The translations under genes were made by a program, and so were the position numbers. This document shows, in pieces, positions 32,761 through 41,034 of a DNA stretch of 64,000 nt. Source of the stretch: Variovorax sp. UMC13 (GTDB lineage: Bacteria > Pseudomonadota > Gammaproteobacteria > Burkholderiales > Burkholderiaceae_C); the NCBI RefSeq assembly GCF_014170375.1, contig NZ_LZZW01000030.1, positions 1 through 64,000 on the forward strand. Reading direction: 5' to 3'. Each line of letters opens with the position of its first letter. Within the stretch, counting starts at the first letter, position 1. The notes under the pieces were generated by a model. The model was not told the origin of the DNA. It saw only the letters and a program-made list of their open reading frames with translations, and did not search any database.

Positions 32761-33803
32761 CGCAAACTCTCCAGGTCGTCCCATCCACCATCGTCCAGAT
32801 TACTTCTTGGCGCGGCAGGGCCGCAAGGCGCGGTCGAATCCGCAGCGAAGCGTTCGCCGATGTCGACGATGCGCTCCGCGCGCGCCAGCACGTGGTCATA
32901 GGTAAGGATGGTGATGTTGTGAAAGCTAGCGTTGAGGATTCGGTAAGCCTCGGCCTGCTCCGCAGTCCAGCCTGCCGATCGACCGAACACCAGCACGCAT
33001 CGCGGCTTGACGGTCTTCACGCCGCCCACGCTCGCCAAGAACTTATTGCTGTTGGCCTCTAGCTCGATCTCATGCAAGTAGCGCGAAGACTGGGTGATTG
33101 CTTTGATGAGGTCAGTCGATGGCACCCAGTTGCCGTGGTCCATGGTCGCAGCCCAAAACTGCATGCCTCCACCTGGCCGCTTGATCTCCACCACGTCAAG
33201 AAAGCCGTCATAGGCCTCCATCAGAAAGTCCGAGATGTTGCGCGTATCGATGCGCCGCTCGTCGAGGATGCGGACAAACTCGCTGCCGAGCACCCAACTG
33301 TTCTGCTCGAACCACTTTTGCCAACGCTGCTCGACCAGGTCGTCTTCCAGCATCGCCCTGAATTCCTTGACTGCCCTCACGCGGCGGGCCTGGCGCAGCC
33401 CTTCTTCCAACTCGGCGGGAATGATCTCGTTGTCCAAGATGAAACGCACCAAGTCGGCCTTGGCCGGCAGGGAGAAGAGCGCTTTGATCTGGGCGGCGTT
33501 GGTGGCTTCGAAGGGGCGGTCCAGCGGGATGAAGGCTTTGACGCCTTGCTTGAACGGGGCGTAGCTCTCTTGCAGAAATGCGATGAGAGCTTCGAACTCC
33601 TCATGGTCCAGCGTCAGCTCGGACTTGGGTTGAGTGTTCTCGACTTCTTCCGGGACGTTGAACCATCCGGACTTCTTGTAGCGGCCGATCTTGAGGCAGA
33701 TGTCCTCGCGCTCGGTGTTGTGTTTGATCTTCCAGAAGAACGCGCGCGTGACCACGGTGGGCTTGGTGCGCAGGACTCGTTTCAGCAACCCGACAGTGGA
33801 CAT
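32757..33803 (-). CDS. Shedu-like nuclease (DUF4263), putative anti-phage defence protein
   Basis: Encodes 348 residues. The C-terminal half matches DUF4263: EQRWQKWFEQNSWVLGSEF (residues 158-176), then DFLMEAYDGFLDVVEIKRP with Asp192, Asp203, Glu206 and Lys208 as a PD-(D/E)xK centre, and ITQSSRY (Gln238, Tyr242). SduA proteins of this family cut DNA and protect against phage. The N-terminal ~140 residues differ from the catalytic part and are probably the sensing module. First gene of a two-gene unit in a tRNA island. Defence role is inferred from family and setting. Confidence 0.8.
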   Translation of the reverse strand: MSTVGLLKRVLRTKPTVVTRAFFWKIKHNTEREDICLKIGRYKKSGWFNVPEEVENTQPKSELTLDHEEFEALIAFLQESYAPFKQGVKAFIPLDRPFEATNAAQIKALFSLPAKADLVRFILDNEIIPAELEEGLRQARRVRAVKEFRAMLEDDLVEQRWQKWFEQNSWVLGSEFVRILDERRIDTRNISDFLMEAYDGFLDVVEIKRPGGGMQFWAATMDHGNWVPSTDLIKAITQSSRYLHEIELEANSNKFLASVGGVKTVKPRCVLVFGRSAGWTAEQAEAYRILNASFHNITILTYDHVLARAERIVDIGERFAADSTAPCGPAAPRSNLDDGGWDDLESLR

Positions 33804-34161
33804 GCGTGGCTCCGGCGGCGGCCCCGCGGGGATCAGCAGGGCTCGACAGGCAGATGTTACGGTCCTGGTTTGCCGTCAGGCCAACCGCGCGCTTTCGCAG
33901 CGCTGGCGAAAGCTCATAGGCAGCCAGCAACGATGACAACGATGAGGCGGGCAGCCGCTACGTGGGCGCCTTGGACAATGACGAGGCGAACACTCCAAGC
34001 TTGAGGCGATGCCCAAGCGCCCAGACGCACGCACAACTAGACTTGGCTTTTGGCGGCGAGTGTGAGACGGTCGGCGCCACGAATTCCGTCCAACTTCTGA
34101 CCGCCGGGGGTTCGCAAGTACTTGATCTTCAAGGACTTATAGAATTCTGATTTTTCTTTCA
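33804..34161. other. Island end without a recognisable gene
   Basis: No convincing coding frame. An imperfect inverted repeat AAGTACTTGA / TCAAGGACTT (34116-34125 and 34129-34138) lies 23 bases from the right attachment repeat and might be an integrase arm site or a terminator remnant. The part next to 33803 must hold the promoter of the Shedu-like gene, but no clear -35/-10 is visible. Confidence 0.5.
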
Positions 34162-34174
34162 TGAAGAGCCACCA
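34162..34174 (+). repeat. Right attachment repeat (attR)
   Basis: TGAAGAGCCACCA, exact copy of the tRNA-Met 3' end at 31247-31259, followed ten bases later by the terminator that presumably served the tRNA before integration. Confidence 0.8.
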
Positions 34175-34183
34175 GATACGGAG

Positions 34184-34214
34184 CCCAGTAAGTCAGTGAC
34201 TTGCTGGGTTTTTT
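34184..34214 (+). terminator. Displaced host terminator of tRNA-Met
   Basis: CCCAGTAAGT, CAGTG loop, ACTTGCTGGG (one G-U pair) then six T residues. It follows attR and precedes the rlmN-like gene. Confidence 0.8.
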
Positions 34215-34232
34215 GTTTCCCAGGGCAGCCCC

Positions 34233-35258
34233 ATGCAAATCCACGAACTGAGGCAGCGGCTGCAGGACGACGGCGCCGGCCCGCTGCACGAACACCGGAT
34301 CCTGCGCATGTGGTCGCATGCGCGGCCGCAGGACAGCGGCCGGCGCCGGCCGCACACCTTCTTTCCGTCGTCCCTGCTGGCGGCGATGCCGCGCATCGAG
34401 GCCGAGCTCGCCGGGCTGGCGCGCATCGACGCGGTCCATCCCGGGGCCGACGGGTCCGAGCGCCTGCTGGTGGCGCTGGCCGACGGCCAGACGGTGGAAA
34501 GCGTGCTGCTGCCGCGCGGCGGCCTGTGCGTGTCGTCGCAGGTCGGTTGCGCGGTCGGCTGCCAGTTCTGCATGACGGGGCGTGACGGGCTTCTGCGCCA
34601 GGTCGGCAGCGCCGAGATCGTGGCCCAGGTGGTGCTCGCGCGCCAGCGTCGCGCCGTGACCAAGGTGGTGTTCATGGGCATGGGCGAGCCGGCCCACAAC
34701 CTGGACAACGTGATGGAGGCGATCGAGCTGCTGGGCACGGCCGGCAACATCGGCCACAAGAACCTGGTGTTCTCCACCGTGGGCGATCCGCGCGCCTTCG
34801 AGCGCCTGCAGCGGAGCACGGTGAAGCCCGCGCTGGCGCTCTCGCTGCACACGACCGACGCCGCACTGCGCCGCAAGCTGCTGCCCCGCGCACCGAACCT
34901 GTCGCCCGAGGAACTGGTCGACGCCAGCGAAGGCTACGCGCGTGCCTCGGGCTACCCCGTGCAGTACCAGTGGACGCTGCTGGAAGGCGTCAACGACAGC
35001 GACGAGGAGATCGAGGGCATCGTCGCCCTGCTGGGCGGCAAGTACGGCGTGCTCAACATGATCCCCTTCAACACGGTGGACGGCACGGCCTTCAGCCGCC
35101 CGCAGCGGGAACGCTGCGAACACATCGCCCGCACGCTGCTCCAGCGCGGCATCCTCACCAAGCTGCGCTACTCGGCCGGGCAGGATGTCGATGGCGGCTG
35201 CGGCCAGCTGAGGGCGCGGGCCATCGAGGCGCGGGTGGTGCTGCATCGGGGGACCTGA
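34233..35258 (+). CDS. RlmN-family radical SAM RNA methyltransferase
   Basis: Encodes 341 residues. CAVGCQFC (CxxxCxxC) binds the 4Fe-4S cluster; FMGMGEPAHNLDNV and HTTDAALRRKLLPRA are RlmN motifs; the C-terminal GGCGQL Cys corresponds to the residue that carries the methyl group in RlmN. RlmN forms 2-methyladenosine in 23S rRNA and some tRNAs. The N-terminal accessory domain is somewhat unlike canonical RlmN, so this may be a paralogue rather than the housekeeping copy. Confidence 0.88.
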   Translation: MQIHELRQRLQDDGAGPLHEHRILRMWSHARPQDSGRRRPHTFFPSSLLAAMPRIEAELAGLARIDAVHPGADGSERLLVALADGQTVESVLLPRGGLCVSSQVGCAVGCQFCMTGRDGLLRQVGSAEIVAQVVLARQRRAVTKVVFMGMGEPAHNLDNVMEAIELLGTAGNIGHKNLVFSTVGDPRAFERLQRSTVKPALALSLHTTDAALRRKLLPRAPNLSPEELVDASEGYARASGYPVQYQWTLLEGVNDSDEEIEGIVALLGGKYGVLNMIPFNTVDGTAFSRPQRERCEHIARTLLQRGILTKLRYSAGQDVDGGCGQLRARAIEARVVLHRGT

Positions 35259-35278
35259 AGAGGCCTGGCAGCGCCCGA

Positions 35279-35686
35279 TCAGCCATCCTCGCCAACCCCT
35301 TCGGCCTTGGCCAGCCACTTCTCGGCCGCCTCGGCCGCTTCGCGCTCGGTCTCGACGAACGCAATCGCCAGCCCGAGCACCTTGCCAGCGCCTTGAGCCG
35401 CCAATCGAACCGCCGCCGGGATCGCGCGGTCGCCTGTGATCAGCACCATGCCCTGGCACAGCGCGCGCATCCGCGCCTTGTGGCGCTTGAAGAACAGCGC
35501 GCGCTGCTTGCGGTCCTCGTGGCGCTCGTCGGCATGGTCGCCGGGCAGGTGGTCGGTGAGCAGCACGAAGCGCTCGCCACGGTCGAGCAGGGCCGCCAGT
35601 GCCTGCTCCGGCGTGCCAGTCGTCGACGTCTGATGTTCCGCTTCGCGCATGAACACCAGCGGGAATCTCGTCGTGTCGAGCTGCAT
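35279..35686 (-). CDS. Conserved-looking protein of unknown function
   Basis: Encodes 135 residues, no signal peptide. A compact alpha/beta pattern: FPLVFMREAE, ALAALLDRGERFVLLTDHLP, a charged DERHEDRKQRALFFKRHKARMRALCQGMVLITGD, and AVRLAAQGAGKVLGLAIAFVETEREAAEAAEKWLAKA. I do not recognise a domain. Start codon overlaps the stop of the gene before it (TGATG), so the pair is translated together. Confidence 0.65.
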   Translation of the reverse strand: MQLDTTRFPLVFMREAEHQTSTTGTPEQALAALLDRGERFVLLTDHLPGDHADERHEDRKQRALFFKRHKARMRALCQGMVLITGDRAIPAAVRLAAQGAGKVLGLAIAFVETEREAAEAAEKWLAKAEGVGEDG

Positions 35687-35964
35687 CAGGCCTCCAAGGG
35701 CGATGCGGCGCCGATCCGCGCCTCGACGAAGGCGCGCAGCTGCGGGTTGCGGATCTCGAACACATCGAACAGGCCCAGCGCCCGCAGCGCGGGCAACAAG
35801 GCCTCGAGGTCCCGCAGCGCGGCCTCGCGCGCCGCGGGCGCGAGGGCCGGATTCGCGAAAGCCGCGGCGTTGACGAGGAAGGCGCCCACCGTGCCCTTGC
35901 GGACGGTGGTGCCCTGGATCTCGATCTCGTTCTGTGTGTCCGGAAGGACGTCCTGTGCGCGCAT
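35686..35964 (-). CDS. Small protein of unknown function
   Basis: Encodes 92 residues. N-terminal half has beta character (DTQNEIEIQGTTVRKGTVGAFLVNAAAF), C-terminal half helices rich in Ala and Leu (LAPAAREAALRDLEALLPALRALGLFDVFEIR). Codon use is typical of the genome, and coupling to the next gene supports that it is real. Divergent from an AraC regulator, 91 bases away, that may control it. Confidence 0.6.
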   Translation of the reverse strand: MRAQDVLPDTQNEIEIQGTTVRKGTVGAFLVNAAAFANPALAPAAREAALRDLEALLPALRALGLFDVFEIRNPQLRAFVEARIGAASPLEA

Positions 35965-36055
35965 GGGCAAGCTCCTGAAGGGTTGGCCTCTAGCGTAAGG
36001 ACGAACATACCGGCGGCTGTAGACTGGATCGGCCAACCAATAGCTCGAATCCGCC

Positions 36056-36841
36056 ATGCTCGACCCTCTGCTCCAACTCGCCGACCATGTCGACCGCGAC
36101 GACGGCCCGGTCGTGATCGCGGCCGAGGGCAGCCAGGACGGCGAACTGGCGTCCGGGGCACATTCCCATGCGCGCGGCCAGCTGTTCGGCTCGCTGCGCG
36201 GCCTGCTGTCGGTGGGTGTGGAAGACGGCGTCTGGATCGTGCCCGCCATCCATGCGGTGTGGCTGCCGCCGCACCAGCGGCATTCGGGCCGGTCGCATGG
36301 GCCCTTCCACGGCTGGAGTGTCTATGTGGCCGAGTCGGCCTGCGCCGACCTGCCGCCGCGGCCCTGCACGATCCGCACCTCGGGCCTGCTGCGCGAGGCC
36401 GTGTTGCGGGCGACCAGCTGGCCCCTGCAGTCGCAGCCGCTGGAGGGCGCGCGCGCGCATGTCGCGGCGCTGATCCTGGACGAGATCCGCCACCTGCCGG
36501 TCGAGCCCTTCGGCTTGCCGCTGCCAGCCGACCCGCGCCTGCAGCGGATCGCGAAGGCGCTGATCGCGGACCCGGCCGACGCGCGCGACCTCGAGGCCTG
36601 GGCGGCCTGGGCCGCGGTGAGTTCGCGCACCTTGAGCCGCCGCTTCGTGGCCGAGACCGGCTTCAACTTCACGGCCTGGCGGCAGCGGGCGCGCATGATG
36701 CGTTCGCTGGAAATGCTCGCGGCCGGCATGCCGGTGACCGCCATCGCGCTGGACCTGGGCTATGCGACCGCGAGTGCGTTCATCGGCCTGTTCCGGCGCA
36801 CCTTCGGGGCGACGCCGGCGGTCTATCGGACGCGGCTGTGA
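36056..36841 (+). CDS. AraC-family transcriptional regulator
   Basis: Encodes 261 residues. N-terminal cupin-like sensor (SHARGQLFGSLRGLLSVGVEDGVWIVPAIHAVWLPPHQRH) typical of NimR-like AraC proteins, and C-terminal double HTH: AWAAVSSRTLSRRFVAETGFNFTAWRQRARM then GMPVTAIALDLGYATASAFIGLFRRTFGATPAVYR. Divergent from the two small unknown genes; its targets may be those or the quinone reductase gene downstream. Confidence 0.92.
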   Translation: MLDPLLQLADHVDRDDGPVVIAAEGSQDGELASGAHSHARGQLFGSLRGLLSVGVEDGVWIVPAIHAVWLPPHQRHSGRSHGPFHGWSVYVAESACADLPPRPCTIRTSGLLREAVLRATSWPLQSQPLEGARAHVAALILDEIRHLPVEPFGLPLPADPRLQRIAKALIADPADARDLEAWAAWAAVSSRTLSRRFVAETGFNFTAWRQRARMMRSLEMLAAGMPVTAIALDLGYATASAFIGLFRRTFGATPAVYRTRL

Positions 36842-36882
36842 GCGGGTGCGCATGCCGCCTGCCGCCTGCCTGAATTCGCCCG

Positions 36883-37701
36883 TCAGGACACCTCGCCGTG
36901 GCAGACGACAGCGCTCTCGTCGGGCGCCGACGCCGCCTCTGCGATGTGCGCCATCAATCCGGTCTGCCCGACCGCGACGTGCGCTGCCAGCACATGGCGG
37001 TCCGGATAGTCCCCGCCGTTCTGCGCCCTGAAGGGAATCGGCGCGGCGTCGAAGAGCGTCTCGAGGCGCGCACACCAGGCAGCCTCTGCCAGGGCCAGGC
37101 CCTGCGCGTTCAGGCGCCCGCTGTCGTAGACCGCGTGCGTGGGCAGCACGTCGAAGCCGGGAAAGTAGAGCGTGCCGTGGGTGATCGGAAACAGCAGTTG
37201 CTCGAGCGGCCCGTTGATGCCCCGCGCCGAATAGTCCTTCTCCGGCCCGCCCACGGCGACGGCCAACAGGGCGCGCTTGCCCTTGAAGGCGCCATCGCCA
37301 TAGCGGTAGGTGTTGCCGCCATCCTTGTAGCCGTAGGCGAGCCCATAGGCCCACACGCGGTCGATCCAGCCTTTCATGATGGCCGGCATGCCGTACCACC
37401 ACAACGGAAACTGGAAGATCACGGCGTCGACGGCCAGCACCTTTGCCTGTTCCGCCGCGACGTCGAGGGTCTGGGCGCCGGTGGCGTACGCGTGGCCCGA
37501 TTCCGCGATGAAGGACAACCGCTCGGGATCGGCGCGCGCAGGGAAATCGTCGGCATCGAACACCGCCTTCCAGCGCATCGCATACAGATCCGACTGCAGC
37601 ACCTCGTGGCCTCCGGCTTGCAGCGTGCGCACCGACTGGGCAACCAGGCGGCGCGTCAGCGACGTGGGTTCGGGGTGTGCGTGAACGATCAGGATTTTCA
37701 T
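36883..37701 (-). CDS. NAD(P)H:quinone oxidoreductase-like flavoprotein
   Basis: Encodes 272 residues. Flavodoxin-like fold of the NQO1/KefF family: MKILIVHAHPEPTSLTRRLV, FQFPLWWYGMPAIMKGWIDRVWAYGLAYG and LLAVAVGGPEKDYSARG. Two-electron reduction of quinones or related electrophiles with FMN or FAD. Divergent from a LysR regulator, a standard arrangement for an inducible detoxification enzyme. Confidence 0.9.
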   Translation of the reverse strand: MKILIVHAHPEPTSLTRRLVAQSVRTLQAGGHEVLQSDLYAMRWKAVFDADDFPARADPERLSFIAESGHAYATGAQTLDVAAEQAKVLAVDAVIFQFPLWWYGMPAIMKGWIDRVWAYGLAYGYKDGGNTYRYGDGAFKGKRALLAVAVGGPEKDYSARGINGPLEQLLFPITHGTLYFPGFDVLPTHAVYDSGRLNAQGLALAEAAWCARLETLFDAAPIPFRAQNGGDYPDRHVLAAHVAVGQTGLMAHIAEAASAPDESAVVCHGEVS

Positions 37702-37795
37702 CTTCTCTGTGCCTCGGTCGAGGCCTGTGCCATGGAAAGAGCGAAGTCTGTGCCGCTCGATGCCATCCGTGAAATCGTCAATGTGCTGGTCTACT

Positions 37796-37810
37796 ATCCA
37801 TGGAATGGAT
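37796..37810. promoter_or_regulatory. Inverted repeat at the LysR start codon
   Basis: ATCCAT-GGA-ATGGAT, a perfect 6-3-6 repeat that includes the ATG of the LysR gene at 37805. A candidate autoregulatory site in the 103-base divergent region. Confidence 0.4.
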
Positions 37811-38698
37811 ACCAAACGCCTCGACCTGAACCTGCTCGTGACGCTGGAGGCCTTGCTCACGGAGCAGAACGTGACTCGAGCCGCGGCGCGCCTGCACCTG
37901 AGCCAACCGGCGGTGAGCGCGCAGCTCAGCCGCCTGAGGGGTATGTTCGACGATGCGCTGCTGATGCCGACCCAGCGCGGCATGGCGCCCACGGCCAAGG
38001 CCCTCGAGCTGCTCGCACCGCTTCGCCAGGCGCTCGACCATGTGCGGTCCACCGTGCGCGCACCGGACTTCGATCCCGCCACGGCCGCGCTGACCGTCAC
38101 GATCGCCTGCACCGACTACCTGCAGGCTGCGGTGGTGCTGCCGCTGGTCATCGCGCTCAGGGCCAGGGCGCCGGCCGTGCGGGTGGCGCTGCGCCACCTC
38201 GACCTGTCGCAGCTGGAAGCGCAGATGGCCTGCGGCGATGTCGACCTGGCGCTCATGACGCCGTCGGTGGCCCCGCCGACGCTGCGCACGCGCCCTCTTT
38301 TCGACGAGCGCTATGTGCTCATCGGCCGCAGCAGGCATCCTCGCCTGCGCAAGGTGATGACGGTGGCGGCCTTCGCCGAGCTCGAGCATGTGATCGTGTC
38401 CCTGCGCGGCGGCGAATTCGGCACGCCGGTGGACGACACCCTGGCCCTGCTGGGACACCGCCGGAAGGTGGTGCTGTCCGCGGCATCGTTCCTGTCCGTG
38501 CCGGAGATCGTCACCCGATCGAACTTCGTCGCGCTGGTGCCGGAGCGGCTGATGCGCGGCCGCACCGACGGGCTCAGGTCCGTCGCGCCTCCGCTGCCGG
38601 TGGAAGGCTTTGCCGTGGGCATGGTGTGGCACGAACGCAATCACGGGCACGGTGGCCAGCGCTGGTTCCGTGATGCGGTTGTGGCCTCGGTGGATTGA
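37805..38698 (+). CDS. LysR-family transcriptional regulator
   Basis: Encodes 297 residues. LDLNLLVTLEALLTEQNVTRAAARLHLSQPAVSAQLSRLRGMFDDALL is the N-terminal winged HTH; the substrate domain shows LTVTIACTDYLQAAVVLPLV and GFAVGMVWHERNHG at the end, features of NodD/LinR-like regulators. Divergent from the quinone reductase gene, its likely target. Confidence 0.93.
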   Translation: MDTKRLDLNLLVTLEALLTEQNVTRAAARLHLSQPAVSAQLSRLRGMFDDALLMPTQRGMAPTAKALELLAPLRQALDHVRSTVRAPDFDPATAALTVTIACTDYLQAAVVLPLVIALRARAPAVRVALRHLDLSQLEAQMACGDVDLALMTPSVAPPTLRTRPLFDERYVLIGRSRHPRLRKVMTVAAFAELEHVIVSLRGGEFGTPVDDTLALLGHRRKVVLSAASFLSVPEIVTRSNFVALVPERLMRGRTDGLRSVAPPLPVEGFAVGMVWHERNHGHGGQRWFRDAVVASVD

Positions 38699-38738
38699 GG
38701 CGCCGCACGGCTGGCGTCAAGCCATCGTGGCGCCCCGC

Positions 38739-39944
38739 TCAAGGCTTCGCCACGCCCTCGTCGTCGACGGCCTTCTGCACCGCCTTGTAGAAATCATCCC
38801 GCGCCGCGCCGTCGACACGGCTCGACGCCCCGCCGGCCCAATCGCCGTTGGAGGCGATGACCAGCCGGCGCTTCGGGTCGATGAAGATGCCCTGACCGAA
38901 GATGCCGCGCGCCGCGAAGCTGCCGTCGTCGTAGGTCCACCACTGGTAGCCGTAGCCGCGGCCCGGCTGGCCGGTGTCGGCGCGCCGGGTGGTGGCCTGG
39001 GCCAGCCAGTCGTCCGGCACGATGGGCTGCCCGCCGACCCGTGCACCGTCGAGGATGAACTGTCCGAAGCGCGCGAAGTCGCGCGTGGCCGCCTGGATGC
39101 AGCAGCCGCTGATCTCCTGGCCCGTGCGGCTGAGCATCCAGGTGGCCTGCTGTTCCATGCCGGCCGGCCGCCAGATCTTCTCCGAGAGGTAGTCGGCCAG
39201 CGGCTTGCCCGTGGCGCGCGTCACCAGCACCCCCACCAGGTTGGTCTCGCCGGTGCTGTAGTTCCAGCGCGTGCCCACCGGTGCCACCCGGGGCAGCTGG
39301 CGCAGATAGCTCACCAGCGCATCGACACCCGGCTCGGGCCGATGCTTGTTGAAGAGCGCCACGTCCGACTGCGGATCGGCGTAGTTCTCGTTCCAGCGCA
39401 CGCCCGAGGTCATGGTCAGCAGGTCGCGGATGCTCACGGCGTCATAGGCCGAGCCCTTCATCTCCTGGATGTAGTCGCTGACCTTGTCGTCGAGGCTGCG
39501 GATGTGGCCGTCGCGCACGGCGGCGCCGAGCAGGGTGGAGGTGAGGGATTTCGCCACCGAGAAGCTGGTCCAGCGCCCCTGGGCGTCGAAGCCCAGGCCG
39601 TAGCGTTCCAGGCGCAGCTTGCCGCCCTGCAGGATCACGAGCGCGGCACTGCGCTGTTGCGCCATGAAGGCATCGAGGTCCAGCGGCAGCACCAGGGGCG
39701 GCCCCGGTGGCAAGGGGGATGGCGTGGTGCCGGCGGCCACCACGCGTGCCTTGGCCAGCACGGGCAGCCGGTCGAGGGCCCGGAAGCCCGCATCGCGCTG
39801 CGCCTGGTTCCAGAACAGCACATCGCTGTTGGTCGGCAACGTGGCGAGCAGGCCGCGCGTTTCCTTGTCCAGGCTGAACCAGCCCGCGGTACCGGCGATG
39901 GCCAGAACGGCGAGCCCTCCCCAAACGATCTTGCCAAGCTTCAT
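38739..39944 (-). CDS. Class C beta-lactamase-fold serine hydrolase
   Basis: Encodes 401 residues with an N-terminal membrane anchor or signal segment (KIVWGGLAVLAIAGTAGWF). Active-site SVAK at 129-132 (Ser nucleophile, Lys base), and YSTGETN in place of the YxN motif. Similar to 6-aminohexanoate-oligomer hydrolase and EstB-type esterases; true beta-lactamase activity is not implied. A divergently unrelated AraC gene precedes it on the same strand, 123 bases upstream. Confidence 0.85.
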   Translation of the reverse strand: MKLGKIVWGGLAVLAIAGTAGWFSLDKETRGLLATLPTNSDVLFWNQAQRDAGFRALDRLPVLAKARVVAAGTTPSPLPPGPPLVLPLDLDAFMAQQRSAALVILQGGKLRLERYGLGFDAQGRWTSFSVAKSLTSTLLGAAVRDGHIRSLDDKVSDYIQEMKGSAYDAVSIRDLLTMTSGVRWNENYADPQSDVALFNKHRPEPGVDALVSYLRQLPRVAPVGTRWNYSTGETNLVGVLVTRATGKPLADYLSEKIWRPAGMEQQATWMLSRTGQEISGCCIQAATRDFARFGQFILDGARVGGQPIVPDDWLAQATTRRADTGQPGRGYGYQWWTYDDGSFAARGIFGQGIFIDPKRRLVIASNGDWAGGASSRVDGAARDDFYKAVQKAVDDEGVAKP

Positions 39945-40067
39945 GCTGCAGCCTCCCTCCGTGGTGTTGTGATGTGCCGAGGCAGCACATTGGACACCAA
40001 GGCGGATCCTGTTTTCTGGGCCTCCGACCAAAGGCGGTTCACGATCCCGCCACGGCGTGAACGGTCC

Positions 40068-40916
40068 CTATTCGTCCGGGCCCAGCAGCTCCGCCACCCG
40101 CCGGTACTTGCTCGGCACCATGCCCTGGCGCGCCGAGAAGAAGCGCGTGAAATTGCCGGCCGTGTCGAAGCCGCATTGCAGCGCGATCTGCTGCAGCGGG
40201 GTGTCGCGCCGCACCACGCTCTTGAGGCATTCCTCCATGCGCAGCATGTTCACGAAGGTCTTGGGCGTGAGGCCGGTCGAACGCAGGAACAGGCGGAAGA
40301 ACTGCGCGCGCGACAGGCCGGCCGACTGCGCGAGTTCGTCCAGGCACAGCGGCGCGTTGCTGCCTGCCATCGCACCCTCGACGACCTGCCGGATGCGCGC
40401 GTCGTAGCCCAGTTCGCCATGCACGCCGCTCCAGCGCAGGCGCGACAGCGGCGCGGTCAGCGTCACGGCCTCGGTGAAGACGTCGGCGATCAAGGCCTCG
40501 ACCGCCTCGGGCGGCGCCGGCTCGTGCTGGCTCAGCAGGTCGAGGATGTCGTCGCGCAATCCGGCCAGGCGCCGGTTGAGCAGGGCCACGGGCCGGGTGA
40601 AGAATTTCGGGCCCGCGCTTCGGGTGAAAATCCGGTCGACCTCCTTGAGCCAGCGCGGATGCAGGTAGAGCGCCAGCAGCACGCAGGGCTCGGGGCCGCG
40701 GTGGTCGTAGAAGTGCGGTTCCCAGGTGTTGATCATGAGCACGCTCTGGGCCGTCACCGGATGCTCGCGCCGGCCCACGCCGAACTGGATCTCGCCGCCG
40801 CCGACCTTGAACACGATGTGGCAGTCGCGGTGCGCGTGCAGGGCCATCGAACGGTGGACCTGCAGCAGCACCACCCGCCCGAAGGCGCCATGGAGGATTC
40901 GCAACGGGGCAGACAC
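40068..40916 (-). CDS. AraC-family transcriptional regulator
   Basis: Encodes 282 residues. Cupin N-terminal domain (MALHAHRDCHIVFKVGGGEIQFGVGRREHPVTAQSVLMINTWEPH), C-terminal AraC HTH pair: CLDELAQSAGLSRAQFFRLFLRSTGLTPKTFVNMLRMEE then TPLQQIALQCGFDTAGNFTRFFSARQGMVPSKYRR. Upstream of the serine hydrolase on the same strand and a candidate regulator of it. Confidence 0.92.
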   Translation of the reverse strand: MSAPLRILHGAFGRVVLLQVHRSMALHAHRDCHIVFKVGGGEIQFGVGRREHPVTAQSVLMINTWEPHFYDHRGPEPCVLLALYLHPRWLKEVDRIFTRSAGPKFFTRPVALLNRRLAGLRDDILDLLSQHEPAPPEAVEALIADVFTEAVTLTAPLSRLRWSGVHGELGYDARIRQVVEGAMAGSNAPLCLDELAQSAGLSRAQFFRLFLRSTGLTPKTFVNMLRMEECLKSVVRRDTPLQQIALQCGFDTAGNFTRFFSARQGMVPSKYRRVAELLGPDE

Positions 40917-41034
40917 ATCGACTCCTTGGTTGCACTGCCCCGCGCCGGACCGATCGCGCTTCGCCCGGAGAGCAGGTGCGCCGGAATGATGGCCCCAGCC
41001 GCCGCGACGAACCAGTCGGGAAAGCGCTAGTCGC

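Larger units (their letters stand above)
31247..34174. mobile_element. Small tRNA-Met-integrated genomic island
   Basis: About 2.9 kb bounded by the 13-base direct repeat TGAAGAGCCACCA, one copy being the tRNA 3' end. Contents: a broken integrase on the tRNA side, and two coupled minus-strand genes (HNH-like and Shedu-like). Base composition is visibly less G+C-rich than the flanks. The host-type terminator sits just outside the right repeat, as expected if the island split the tRNA from its original terminator. No intact mobility gene remains. Confidence 0.8.

Noticed and set aside
33962..34150. 62-codon open frame at the island end
   Set aside because: No ribosome site, no recognisable sequence, and it runs up to the attachment repeat.
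38739..39944. Calling the serine hydrolase an ampC beta-lactamase
   Set aside because: SxxK is present but YxN is YST and no KTG box is seen; more like oligomer hydrolases or esterases.
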